Assembly (NCBI GenBank): GCA_009746045.1
Contig: RPFO01001969.1
Location: 2,501 to 66,500 of the forward strand
Reading direction: 5' to 3'
Length of the DNA stretch: 64,000 nt
Origin: Mesostigma viride
Taxonomy: Eukaryota > Streptophyta > Mesostigmatophyceae > Mesostigmatales > Mesostigmataceae
Made by a program: the position numbers and the translations under genes. Below, in pieces: positions 41,740 through 54,739 of this stretch (position 1 is the first letter of the stretch; the number at the start of each line of letters is the position of its first letter). The notes under the pieces are model-generated. The model worked only from the letters and a program-made list of their open reading frames with translations, did not search any database and was not told the origin of the DNA.

Positions 41740-42022
41740 GCCATGCAGAGAGATGTTCTCTGTCGAGAAGCCATGTCCTAGCTCTTGTATAGCCATGATG
41801 ACCTTCCTCCCCCGTGCCAGGATCCCCCCCTTAGGCGGGTTGAACCTGAGACAGCATGGTGGCGCGGGTGCCCTGGTGCACCTAGAGCACGGGTAGCTTA
41901 CATTCCCACCCTTGCATGAAGTAGCCTAGGATGTATTAAAAGCCATATGCCCCTTCTCAGGGATATGTGCTACATTGACTCCCAACGGAGTGATGTTGAT
42001 AATTAATTAATTAATTAATTAG
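41740..42022 (+). mobile_element. SINE-like element, plus orientation
   Basis: Same family as 17.41 kb: ctagctcttgtatagccatg, ggtgccctggtgcacctaga, gcatgaagtagcctaggatg, ggatatgtgctacattgact, cccaacggagtgatgttgat, then (AATT)n at 41999-42022. gggttgaacctgagacagca (about 41838) could be a remnant B box. Confidence 0.75.
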
Positions 42023-43277
42023 TAGGTGCTCCGGTGACTAGCTCCCCGCGTACGGGAGCACGACTTTAATTGATTCATTGTCGGAGCGCATTTGTGAGTG
42101 ATTGATTACAAGTTTTCATTGAGAATAATAAATTACGGAGGTGAGATTGGCATGTTTATGTACGCTGTTGGCGTCATCCGCTCAACCCCTCTTACTCAGA
42201 TATGGTCGGATATGGAGGATATATAAGCAGCGCAGCCAGATCTCCTTTGCGGCCGTTCCGAGTTTGGCACTGGATTCGTTGTCCCCATCGTCGCGTCGCT
42301 GCAGCAACACGATGTTTTCTGGCATACGCGGGCTTTTGGTTCCCGCCGCACATTTGAAAGTGCTGTCCTCCGGCTTTTTGCCTTTGCACCTTGTGCAGTT
42401 CTTGGACGTTTGGAATCATGGCATGGCTAACGTGATGACTGACTAGCTAGACCTTTTCAGTGGTTTTCCATTTGCGGGTATTTCCTCGTAAATGGTGGGA
42501 GAGCGATCGCAGCAATGGTGCTCACCACTAGACACTCCCGGCCAGTTAGGCTCGAAACACACGCCCTGATCAAGCATGCTGTTTCCAGCCCCAACGTCTA
42601 GGTCATCTAGTCGCTCTACACGTAAGCCAGCCATAATTTCAATGCACAAGGATACACATTTCCATCACCATTCATCTTCATCATCCTGAACGACTCGAAC
42701 ACGCGGGCAAGATAACGGCAGGCTCGAGCTACCATGGTCCGGATTCTCCCGATTTCTGGCCTGCGCTGGTTGTCTCCTTGATATATAAGCAGCGCGTTGG
42801 GCGGACAGTGCCAAAGACTACGACCCCCCAATTGTGGGTCCTACTAGGAAATATAAAAAGCATGGTAGGCATAGTTTGCGTGCAAGATTAGCTCGAGGCC
42901 TCACTTGAGGCCCATATTGTAGACTAGCTGTGGACGTACATACATGGACATACATATTGACGTCTCGGGGAGATGTCCAGTATATCTTAAATTGGGGACT
43001 TCAGTGCTCCGTGGTCCCCCAACGGGGACGGACACGAGATTCTTATACGTATAACGTGGGATCATTGCTCACCCAGGTTGATTAACGTGCCAGCAATCGA
43101 TCTGCATATTACCTGAGAAACGCGAGGGTTCCATATGCATGCATGGCTGTCATGATCAACACCTGTGCACATAATATACATACTAACAACATGCATGCTT
43201 GCATGCATGCATGCATGTGAAGGACCTTCAGAGCCCATGAAGTGCTCAGTCTAGCTGATGATAGAAGTAGATGAGAC
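42023..43277. other. Gene-poor stretch downstream of ankyrin gene 1
   Basis: No supported gene. 42730-42785 holds the dispersed motif ccgatttctggcctgcgctg / gttgtctccttgatatataa, shared in part with 59.5, 53.0 and 17.8 kb. Two tatataagcagcgc words (42219, 42781) look like TATA boxes but no gene follows. 43195-43218 is a gcatgcatgc tract. Confidence 0.45.
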
Positions 43278-45209
<1,932 letters not shown>

Positions 45210-48200
45210 CGCCACCAATCCTGATTCCACCACCCCAAAATGATTTCGCCACCCGCCAACCCCACGCCACCCCACCCCACCCCAGATCCGCTACCCCCCC
45301 CCCCCCCCCCCTCCTCCACATCCAATAGAAAAGCATTGCAGAATAGGAACCCCAGGACAAACATTAGCAGAGGACAGTTGCCAACTCAGCTTAGAGCCTC
45401 GCTGCAGCCAGGGCCTCTTGAAATATTATCCTGCCACAGCTTGAACATGCGATGATTGGTCTCCAAGCATGGATGCTGTGTCCAAAAGTGTTTCCAGCCC
45501 TGGTATGTAACCAAGGGGAGTACAACAAGATGAAGACCGAGGCATCCCTGACTGATAATGCCCATGATAATGCGCCAGAATGGGGGGACCATTTAATCAA
45601 GGCGTGAGGCATTTTTAGACCCGCCACAGACGTTGGTGTAAGAAGGGCACGAAAAGCATTGAAATACCTGCCATACTTTGCTGCATAGCTACCATGCCCA
45701 TTCGGAAGAACAGACGATGGGATCTACTCAGGCCGCCAATTTTCAGAGACGGTAATTGGATTCTGCCCTCGAATCCTCGGAACAGCAACTCTAGCGCGGC
45801 GATGAGGTCTATGAGAAAACATGCATGGCCGACGGCAGTAGCAAACAACGACAACGCAACAGCAACATGACAGCAATAGCAATACCAACCGACCAGAGCT
45901 CTTGCGGGGCGCTCTCGACAGGTTTGCGCTCTTCTCCTCGTTCGGCCGGCACGACTCGTCGCGTTCTCAGATGAAGGACCTGCTCTCCCTAACTCTCCTT
46001 GCCTCACTCTCTGGCCACAACGCCAAGAATCCAAACGCGTAACGTGCGAGTTTTGATGGCTGTTTGGCTGCCCTGCTGATCCCGACAAGACATTTGCGTT
46101 TCTCAGGCAAGGGTGCACGTTTATCAACGGCGTTTGATCGCCTGCTGATCCATTGGTCCCTCGACAGCACAGGCATTTCCAAGAAAGGAGTGTAGGCTTG
46201 ACGAAGGAAGCAAACGTCAGCAAGCATTATCATATACAGCTAGTGCCGTGGAGTCCGACAGGCTCGCCTGTGGCAGGAATTTGCCGGGCACTTAGGATAA
46301 TTTTATTTCAATTTAAAAAGTCTTTTCCAGGTGCTGTTTTCAGAACCAACGGAAGTGTCCCACGATTCGCCTGTATTTGGACGGCGTTTTCACCCACGCT
46401 TTTGTCCGAGATAGGGGCCATGTACATGTGTGCATATCTTTTAAAAGCTACCTGTGAAGTTGCGCCCTCGCTCCTCCCTTTGGTGTTGCAAAAGAAGCTG
46501 TAGTCAGTGGAACGCCATGCTCGCGCAGACGCGCACCGCCACTCTCGTAACCGCGATCTAGCTGTCCATTTGGCGGGAAAGTAGACCGGGAGTTCTGGGG
46601 ACAGGGCACCGACATGATGCACCAGGACGAGTCGGCACTCGGCACTAGGCAGCAACTTCGATAAAAAGGTAGGAATATCAACATTCATCACGCATTTATT
46701 TACCGAATTGCGATCCGAGGTGAAATCGCAGAGCCGTTGCTTAGATTTGCCGCCCCCCCCCTATACACCGGCACATCCACAGGATTGTTATCTGTTGCGT
46801 GGACCCCAATGGAGTTTACCTCGCGCTCGGCATTTGGCATGTGAGAGCACCGTCGCATCCTGGCTTGGGGCGCGTCCGACAAATCGTCCTGCCACATGCC
46901 TCATTGCTTGCTTGGGATAAAGGTCTCTCGCTAGATAATGCTTGCTACCGGCAATAGTTTACATTGAGTACGTTTGTTCGAAATGCCTGTGTTGACGAGC
47001 TGTGTGGCGTCGGGTCACCAGACCTGCGGAACCTGTACCGACAGGTCAGCGCGCAGATGCGAGCCCAGATGGCCAAGAGGATGACGCTGCCATCGGGGGA
47101 GAACAGCACCTGCTACCTTTCGTTTCAAAAAATAGTTTCCTAATGACGTCGTTGCTGTTCTTGTCAGCCGATGCCGCCACCGCTTACTAGTGCCATCTGG
47201 AGTTTCCTAGATTTGTGTCGGTGGCAGGAAAGCAGCGTGAGTTGTTATCGCTCCGAATCGGCAGTAGTAATCGGGGAAGTGCTCGGGGGTTTAGCGAGGC
47301 GCTCGTTTGTAGAGGGCCTTCGAAATCTGAAGGTATTTGATTTATTTGCGTCAGCTGCGACGATCTGGAAAACGTTCTTGACACGTGCTGTTTGACGACC
47401 TGGCTCAGGTATGCCGTATGTTTTAACAGCCCCCATCTCACGTTTTCAAATAGGGACTTGTTCGTGTTTCTCTAGAGTAGCCGACGGCCTTCGAATATAT
47501 TATATCTGTATAGGCAGTGAATGCTTCTGGCACACACCAGGTCTAGTAGTAACTCCAAATCCCTATCATGCCACCAAAGGCCTTTGGTGCTGCGGCTGAA
47601 TGGCGTTGCATCGACTGCGCGATTCTCCTGATCAGCAGCAAGATTACTGAGTCTGGTGTGCCTGGGAAATCTTGCATACCATTGGTGGACGGTTTGGCTG
47701 GTTTCTCACTTTAAGATGCGGTGGGGCACGGAGGACAGTTGGCTGGTAGGGTTTCAGGAAATGGTGCGCAAAGAAAAAGAGATGGGCTCTTCTTGCATGT
47801 TCTGGAGCGATGACCTGGAGTGAGAAAAGGGGAAGGGGTATGGAGGGATAGGGATAGAAGAGGGTGAGATGGTAGTGGACGGTAGGAGGAGGGGCAGGGG
47901 GTTCAGCAGTGGCGGGGGCGCAGTGGTGGTGGAGGTGATCGAGGCATATGGAGGATGTAGTGGGTATATCTCCTTTTTAGGAGAAATTAAAGGCTTCTCC
48001 TGGCTACTTGGGAACAACAGGGGGTGGGGGCGTGGGGGGGGTAGGTGGGGAGGCTGAGCATGGGGTGAGGTCAGCGTGCGATGATGAGCATCAGCGGGAA
48101 TCATGCGGTTGGAAATGATGCAGCCATGCATGTTGCAACTCAGGGGAAACGTGGCTGCCCGGGATGTCATACATACCAGCTGCGCCCTTTGCTGGCCCTG

Positions 48201-48240
48201 TACATTGCTGCCGATGATTCTCACGCTGGTGTGCAGTTCT
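45210..48240. other. Head-to-head intergenic region between ankyrin genes 1 and 2
   Basis: About 3.2 kb. 45240-45315 is CCCCA/poly-C. The minus strand at 45600-45400 and 46220-45620 has patchy hydrophobic readings (PPFWRIIMGIISQGCLGLHL; VALSLFATAVGHACFLIDLI), but no convincing exon borders. 47820-48060 is GGAGG/GGGG-rich. No gene called. Confidence 0.4.
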
Positions 48241-48244
48241 TTTC

Positions 48245-48350
48245 CCCATCCACCCCACCCACCCCACCCACCCACCCGCCTGCCCACCCGCCCCCCTGCC
48301 CGCCCGCCCGCCCGCCCGCCCACCCACCCTCCCTTTCACCCACCCACCCC
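48245..48350. repeat. (CCCA)n/(CCCG)n tract upstream of ankyrin gene 2
   Basis: Blocks of ccaccc then cccgcccg then cacccacc, ending about 110 bp before the ATG at 48460. G-quadruplex potential on the minus strand. Confidence 0.92.
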
Positions 48351-48459
48351 AGCTTTTTATTGAGAACAGGTCTGTGTGAGCGTCCAGAGCCGGAGCAGCT
48401 TATCAAGGCAACTAGCTAGCTGGAGCTGCCAGCTTTACTTCCTGCCTTGGAACAGCCAA

Positions 48460-49893
48460 ATGCAATTGGAGAAGCAGCGAGACCTGGAGGCGTTGAAGTT
48501 CGAGTTGGAGGAGCAGATTTCAAAGCTGAAAAGGAAGCACGAGGATGACCTGGGCGCTGTGAAGGAGGACCTGGCAAGGGTGAAGGGGGAGCTCAGGGAT
48601 GAGAAGATCGCCCGTCAGGCGCTGGAGTTGGAACTAGTAAAGGCCACGTGTCAGGGAAGCGGTGATGAGGGCAGGTCGGTGGAGAAGTGGCTGCTGATGT
48701 ACTCCAGTGCGGCTGCCGCGTCGGATGTCAAGCTGCCACCGCCGTTACTCACCGCGGCGCGCACGGGGTGGCTGGACGTGGTCAAGCATTTCGTCAGGTT
48801 CGGGGTGGACTTGAATGGGGTGGATAAGAATGGCGACACGGCACTTCACCTCGCGGTGGAGAACAACCACCTTGAGGTGGTAAAGTGCCTGGCACACGCG
48901 GGCGCGCGGATGGACATCCCCGGGGGGGGCTTGGGTGTCCCTGGGAGGAGACTGAATAGGAGCTGGCCACCGCTGCACCTTGCCGCGGCCAAGGGCTTTG
49001 AAGGGGTAGTGGAGACATTACTGGCTGCCGGTGCGGACTTGAATGCCACGGCCACGTATGATTATGTAAGTGGTGAGACTGCTCTTCACATCGCCGTGTC
49101 AAAGGGGCATGTCAAGATCGTGGATGTGCTGCTGGCGGCGAGGGCAAATGTCAACGCGGTCGCTTCACGTGGCAGCATGACCGGCGAGACCGTCCTCCAC
49201 ATCGCCACCGATGAGGATGTGGTTAAGGCCCTCCTGCGCGTGGCCGATGCGCAGCTAGTCAACGCGGTCCGTACTACCTCTGGGACCCAGAGATGCTCTG
49301 AGACAGCTCTGGTCGTTTCCGTTCGTGCGCGGCGGTGGAGTGTGGCTCGCCTGCTTCTTGAGGCAGGGGCAGATGTCAACCCCCATGGCACTGACTCTGC
49401 GTCCGTGGCGGCGATTGTGGAGGACTTGGAGACGTTGCAGCTGATGCTGGCAAAGGGGGCCAACATAGGCGTCCGTGGCCATTGCCTTTGTGCTGCGGTG
49501 GCGAAGGGACTGATGCCAGCGGTAGAAGCCCTGTTGGGGGCGGAAGAGGACGCCAAGGTCTACTCGAGTGAAGGGTACCTGGAAAACGCGCTGCATTTGG
49601 CTACGGGCGGAAAGAAGCTCGCCGCGGTCGACCGCCTGCTGCGCGCAGGTGCGGATCCAAATGGATTGTCATGGCGATTGGTGGGTGGCACCCAACGGCA
49701 AGTCCAGCAGCCTCTCAATGCAGCAGTTACAGGGGGGGATGTGGAGATAGTGAAGCGCCTGGTGCAAGCGGGCGCCACCCCAGACGATGCGCTTTTCCAC
49801 TTGGCTGTTCGGGAGGGGAATCAGGAAATTGTCACATGCCTGGTGGAGGCGGGATGTGCACGCATGCTTGAAAGTGATCATGCAAGTGCATGA
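48460..49893 (+). CDS. Ankyrin-repeat protein 2 with N-terminal coiled coil, 477 aa
   Basis: ATG at 48460 (MQLEKQRDLEALKFELEEQI); the upstream in-frame extension has no ATG. Coiled coil at 1-65 (KLKRKHEDDLGAVKEDLARV, ELRDEKIARQALELELVK), then VEKWLLMYSSAAAASDVK, matching DKWLHIYTCIALASK of gene 1. Ankyrin repeats follow: PLLTAARTGWLDVVKHFVRF, ALHLAVENNHLEVVKCLAHA, PLHLAAAKGFEGVVETLLAA, ALHIAVSKGHVKIVDVLLAA, the non-canonical VLHIATDEDVVKALLRVADA and VSVRARRWSVARLLLEAGA, then ALHLATGGKKLAAVDRLLRA, PLNAAVTGGDVEIVKRLVQA and LFHLAVREGNQEIVTCLVEA. Single exon; no membrane segment. It is gene 1 without the polyQ. Confidence 0.9.
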   Translation: MQLEKQRDLEALKFELEEQISKLKRKHEDDLGAVKEDLARVKGELRDEKIARQALELELVKATCQGSGDEGRSVEKWLLMYSSAAAASDVKLPPPLLTAARTGWLDVVKHFVRFGVDLNGVDKNGDTALHLAVENNHLEVVKCLAHAGARMDIPGGGLGVPGRRLNRSWPPLHLAAAKGFEGVVETLLAAGADLNATATYDYVSGETALHIAVSKGHVKIVDVLLAARANVNAVASRGSMTGETVLHIATDEDVVKALLRVADAQLVNAVRTTSGTQRCSETALVVSVRARRWSVARLLLEAGADVNPHGTDSASVAAIVEDLETLQLMLAKGANIGVRGHCLCAAVAKGLMPAVEALLGAEEDAKVYSSEGYLENALHLATGGKKLAAVDRLLRAGADPNGLSWRLVGGTQRQVQQPLNAAVTGGDVEIVKRLVQAGATPDDALFHLAVREGNQEIVTCLVEAGCARMLESDHASA

Positions 49894-50879
49894 TATCGGC
49901 GAGTGAAGATCTTGTCTTATCTATACAGCTCATATACCGGGAGGGAAACAACCATTCTCGATTTGGCAAGAGGCCAGCAAGCGTTGCTGCTTTGCTGGAA
50001 TACCTCCTTGCCTTGGTGTGGGTGCCTGCATGCCTCTCAGTAATGAGAGAAGTGCCTGGGCGCCCTCCCATCCTTCCTGAACTCGTTGTGGACTACTGGG
50101 GGTTGACGGTACTATCTCCCCACTTTTTTTTTAGGGGGGGGGGAGGACTTGGGGGAGGGTACAAACGATAAGACTCACTGATCCAGGAGCGACAATTTAC
50201 ACAAGGGTCGCCTTGAACATTCTTAGATACATTCATTAATTGATTCAAGCACGTGACTGCGTCAAATGGGTGCCAATACAGAGTAAAGGAACCTTCAACC
50301 CCATCTATACACAACGAGAAGGAGGGAAGGCGCCCTAGCTTCTCTCACTGCCGCATGCAAGTGGGCAGGCCACAGAGCGCTCTCTCCACAGCATGGTGCC
50401 GGGGCGCAACACTATGGGTGCAATGCAACATTGATGCAATACCATAGGTAGGCTGACGCATAGCTTATGCTACAAAGGTGAGGGATTTTAAACTATGTCA
50501 ATAAAAAATGCCCTTATTTATGTCATGACATATGTACGTTCATTTGCATGCATGCAGACCCTGTATACTGCTACATTACAGTAGAGGACATCTGCATGCC
50601 ATACTACAGTAGGGACAGCTCAGACGAGGATTATATGACGGCCCACTCAACACTTTCGCGGCCAAGGTCAACAACATTGAAGCTAGAGTACGTCGCACTT
50701 AAGCTCTAGCCTCAGTTTACTGTGGTGCAAGAGCACATTGTCATGCACCAAGGTTTCCGAGGCCGTAGCCAACATCACTTTGGACCGCCAAAAAAAGTTT
50801 CTTTTCTCCAATCATTGTCCCTTTATCATGTTAACGCCACTACTTTTCTCCCTTGATCATGCACGCTTCGTCCACCCCA
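49894..50879. other. Gene-poor stretch
   Basis: No gene seen. 50235-50275 (attgattcaagcacgtgact, gcgtcaaatggg) resembles a fragment of the LINE family 1 3' end. Otherwise unremarkable AT-balanced sequence. Confidence 0.4.
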
Positions 50880-51067
50880 TGCCAGGCCTTAATTGAGCTC
50901 TGAGACAGCATGGTGGTGTAGGTGCCCTTGGTGCACCCAGAGGTGGCAGTTTACATTCCCCCACCTGCAGGGAGTAGCCAAGAGTGTATTAAAGGCCATA
51001 TGCCCCTTCTCAGGGCTATGTGCTACATATACTCCCAACGGAGTTATGTTGCTAATTAATTAATTAA
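50880..51067 (+). mobile_element. SINE-like element, 5'-truncated, plus orientation
   Basis: ctctgagacagcatggtggt, ggtgcccttggtgcacccag, attaaaggccatatgcccct, ctatgtgctacatatactcc and caacggagttatgttgct, then (AATT)n. Same family as 17.41, 41.74 and 61.77 kb; only the 3' half is clear. Confidence 0.72.
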
Positions 51068-51835
51068 TGCACGCTACTAGAAGACGCATATAAACGTAGT
51101 ACCAACCGGAGAATTGAGATCATGCTGAACTTCCATGCACTGCGCACATACTGCATCAACATTTGGTAAAGGTAGGGTTGGTACGGCCCAAGTCCCGGAT
51201 AGAGGTTGATTCCCCTGCATACAGTCCTAGAACATTAAGCATGTGGCGCGGAGCTTGGCAGGAGGCAGGCCGGATGTATCATCGGAATGGAGAGATGAGC
51301 AGGTTGTACTACCAACCGTAACCAATCAACCTTTCCTCACCTGTTGGCTTCCATGCTGGCTTATTATGCTAAGGCGAATGGCAGTCCACGGGTGTTAGTG
51401 AAAAACTTGGCATGCATAAACTAGTTTGGCTGCAATGACAACAGCCACCCATAAGTTGCAGGCTACCGATGAGGTACCTTATTATTGAACTTTTCCTCGG
51501 CAGAAGACTAAGAAACTAGGATGTTGCCGTGGCACTGTCCAGCGGTCTCTTCAACCTTCTCAGAATGGAAAGTTGGAGAGTTAGGAAATGGGAAATGATA
51601 TCACTCTATGTCAGGGCGTAAATTAATACGCCAGATGTTATCAGATGAAACTTTTACTCTTTTATCCGTTACATAAGGTAGGGTGCATGAGGAGGGTGAC
51701 GCAGAAACGGTCATCAGGAATCAATCACCCACTCATGACTTGAATAAAATAACCCATGGAGAGTGAAACACACTGCTTTAGGCAGACCAATGGGAGGGTG
51801 GGCAGCCGAACAGCGGAGCAGTTTGCCAACAGGTG
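51068..51835. other. No feature recognised
   Basis: Unique-looking sequence without exons, arrays or known element ends. Confidence 0.35.
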
Positions 51836-52050
51836 GGTGGATGGGTGGGTGGATGAGTGGGTGGGTGGGTGGGTGGGTGGGTGGGTGGGTGGGTGGGTGG
51901 GTGGGTGGGTGGGTGGGTGGGTGGGTGGGTGGGTGGGTGGGTGGGTGGGTGGGTGGGTGGGTGGGTGGGTGGGTGGGTGGGTGGGTGGGTGGGTGGGTGG
52001 GTGGGTGGGTGGGTGGGTGGGTGGGTGGGTGGGTGGGTGGGTGGGTGGGC
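51836..52050. repeat. (GGGT)n tetranucleotide array, about 53 copies
   Basis: Almost pure gggt from 51836, with early gga interruptions. It is open in all frames on both strands (GWVG, THPP) only because of its composition. Strong G-quadruplex potential. Confidence 0.97.
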
Positions 52051-54600
52051 GCGCACGTGTTTGTGGGGTGGGGTGGGGGTGGGGGTTGGCGCACCGGTGG
52101 GGGGGGGCGGGGGACAGGCTTGCTTCCTCGCTGACAAGGGGTGTCCTAGATGGCGGAGAGGCTGGTTGGGATTTGGAGCTAGGGCAGGCTTTGCGCTTGG
52201 CAGGAGGGAAAAAGAATTGGAAGAAGAGGTAGAAATATGGAAACCGAGAAAGGGAACGGAGGCTGGGTTGGTTGGTTTGCTGGGTTGGGGTGGTTGGGGT
52301 GGTTGGGGTGGGAGCAAGAAGGTCAATGATGTGCCTGCCACCTGACCAAACCACAACTGGAAGCATCTGCCCCGCCCAGCCCATGCATGAGACCTCGTTT
52401 GTCGCGTAGCGTCTCATCACGTCCCGCTGTCTCAGGGTAAAGGCGTCCTCATAGAGCCTCATCATATGCAAGTCAGCAGCATAGATCGGGTACAAAATCA
52501 AGTATGATAATTGATACGGTACACAGTTTGCGGAATATTAGTTCTCCATGGTATGTCACCTGCTGAGCCCCACCACCTTCATACCCCTTTCCCCCCCCCA
52601 CGAGTAACCCCACCACACACCCTGCAAGCTTGTGGTGCTGCATGTGCCGACTTAATCTGTTGCTGTGCCATGTCCGCTCGTCACCTGGGACAATGCCACC
52701 TGCTGGGACCCATGCATGACCATGCATGGATAAAGACCACGCCACGCACAAAGAGCCCACGGGCAACGACCACACTAACAAAGAGCAAAGCCTGAGCACA
52801 CATACAGTTTAAGAGCCCGAGCAAAAAACAGACAAGCCGCAAAGGCCTCCATCGACGCTGACGCGTCGATCCAAAAACAGAAACAAAAACATACACACAC
52901 CAAAAAAAAAAAAGAAGAAAAAAACGATTGTGATCCGCCAAACGACGGCGTGAATGATCCTCCACTTGTGATCCGCGCCCCGCACCCCCCCCACCACGCT
53001 GGCCTGCGCTGGTCGTCTCCTTGATATGACGACAGCCCCCCCCACCCCTCAGCAATGCGCCATCTGGCTGATCCTCCGCGCCCTGCACTCCCACCCCCAC
53101 CGATATGACTACGGCTTCCCACACCAACACCAAAACAAAAACAAAAGCTAAAGCTTACACCGCTACTTAATTACCCGGCGCCCCCTCACCCTGTTTTCAT
53201 CACAACGCCCCTTTTCGCCGGCCCCTTCCCCACTCCCCCTCAGCCGCCCCTGCAGCTCATCTCCGTTTCATGTCCCGGTCCTGTAATTTGTTGCTGCTCG
53301 CGTCCTCCCGCAAGTCCGAGTCTTCCTGTTTCTTCGCCCCTTTTCGCGGAGGCTCATGCAGTTCAGTTCAGTTCAGTTCCGGGGCACCAACGACTTGATC
53401 ATCTGTGTCTCTAGTTCCCGCAATTCGCTACTACCCGTATCCCCGTTCATGAGCGCGCCTTCACGTTCCTTCGCCCCTATTTGCGGAGGACATGACGTGG
53501 CATTTCCCCTTACTATTACCCCCCCCCCCCCCCCCGCGCCCACTTCCCCGTCCGATTTCGCCGCTGCTGCCCCGCGCCCCAAGTAGAGGTTTGCATCACC
53601 ATACACTTAAGGATAATCCTAAGGGGCACATTTGGTGCTCCTATCCCTATAAATAGGCATCCTACAGAGGCTTACCTTTATTGACCACCTGTTGTCGCGC
53701 AGGCTGGGTACCTTTTGGTCACTAGTGGCGACAGCTTGGGTGTAAAATTGATTCTGGCGGATAAACTCGGCTTCCAGATCATGTCCCCAAGCCGCCATAC
53801 ACACAGACACCGATGCACAAGACCGGGATGTGCTGGAAGGTCCGTGCAAGCAAGCAAGCCACCGGCCGACCAACCGGCTGGCAGTGTGTGAAGATATATG
53901 CCGCAAGCAGAGGTAACAAGGGTCCACTTGGGACACGCACAGGGACATAAAAGGATGATGAGGTGAACGGGTGACACATACAAGTCCAAACATGAGTGCA
54001 TACATGTCCACACACACGCGGGCTCACACACGTATGTAAGAAACCGATATATTAAGGTGCCATACACACTGCCAGACACCCATGTAGAGACACTGCAATG
54101 CGCTTGAGGGCACGTGTGAAAGCAACCAACCCACCGCGGGATGTGAAGATGCGCGCCGCACGCAGAGTTGACAAAAGCCAAGGGCGTCACTGGGTGCGGA
54201 TTCATCATTCGGTGCCAAGGTGGTAGGGATAGTAGTTGGGGCAGCACAGCTCCTCCACCAAAGATACGATCCCCGCGAGGAGGTGGGATCAAAGCTACCA
54301 GCAAGGGCACAAGGGCGACATACAGAATAAGCACGGAAGGGTATACAAGAGGCGGGGAGAGGGATGGATCAGAGAAGGGGCTAGAAATCAGGGGGGCGCA
54401 GAGTGCGGGAGAAAGTGGGAGAAATAAGAGAGAAGACGAAGCATGCGGTCGAGTTGGGGTTGGAGTTTTGGCTGTTGGGGGTGGCGGTGGGGTGGGCACC
54501 TGGGGTGGGGTGCAAGGAAGCCGTGTGTGTGTGGTGGGCGTCGAGAGAGAGAGGGGGGAGGGAGGGACGGAGCGAGGGATGGAGAGGTAGGTGGGTGGGG
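52051..54600. other. Gene-poor stretch with one possible exon
   Basis: Minus strand 52492-52342 reads MMRLYEDAFTLRQRDVMRRY and ATNEVSCMGWAGQMLPVVVW, then a possible gtggca donor; it may be an isolated exon (weak). 53001-53030 holds the dispersed gcctgcgctggtcgtctcct motif. 53355-53380 is a cagtt pentamer repeat. Other long open frames here come from low-complexity sequence. Confidence 0.3.
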
Positions 54601-54604
54601 GCGA

Positions 54605-54739
<135 letters not shown>

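Noticed and set aside
42210-42800. Promoters suggested by two tatataagcagcgc boxes
   Set aside because: No gene start follows either box; one is part of a dispersed repeat.
45615-46223. 202-codon minus-strand open frame with a hydrophobic stretch
   Set aside because: No ATG context, splice borders or recognisable domain convincing enough to call a gene.
51725-52501. Long open frames reading THPPTHPP or GWVGGWVG
   Set aside because: Pure (GGGT)n composition; frames stay open on both strands without any other coding sign.
52681-53133. Minus-strand open frame with hydrophobic LLFFFWCVYVFVSV
   Set aside because: The hydrophobic run is a translated A-rich/T-rich stretch; the surroundings contain repeat fragments and no splice evidence.
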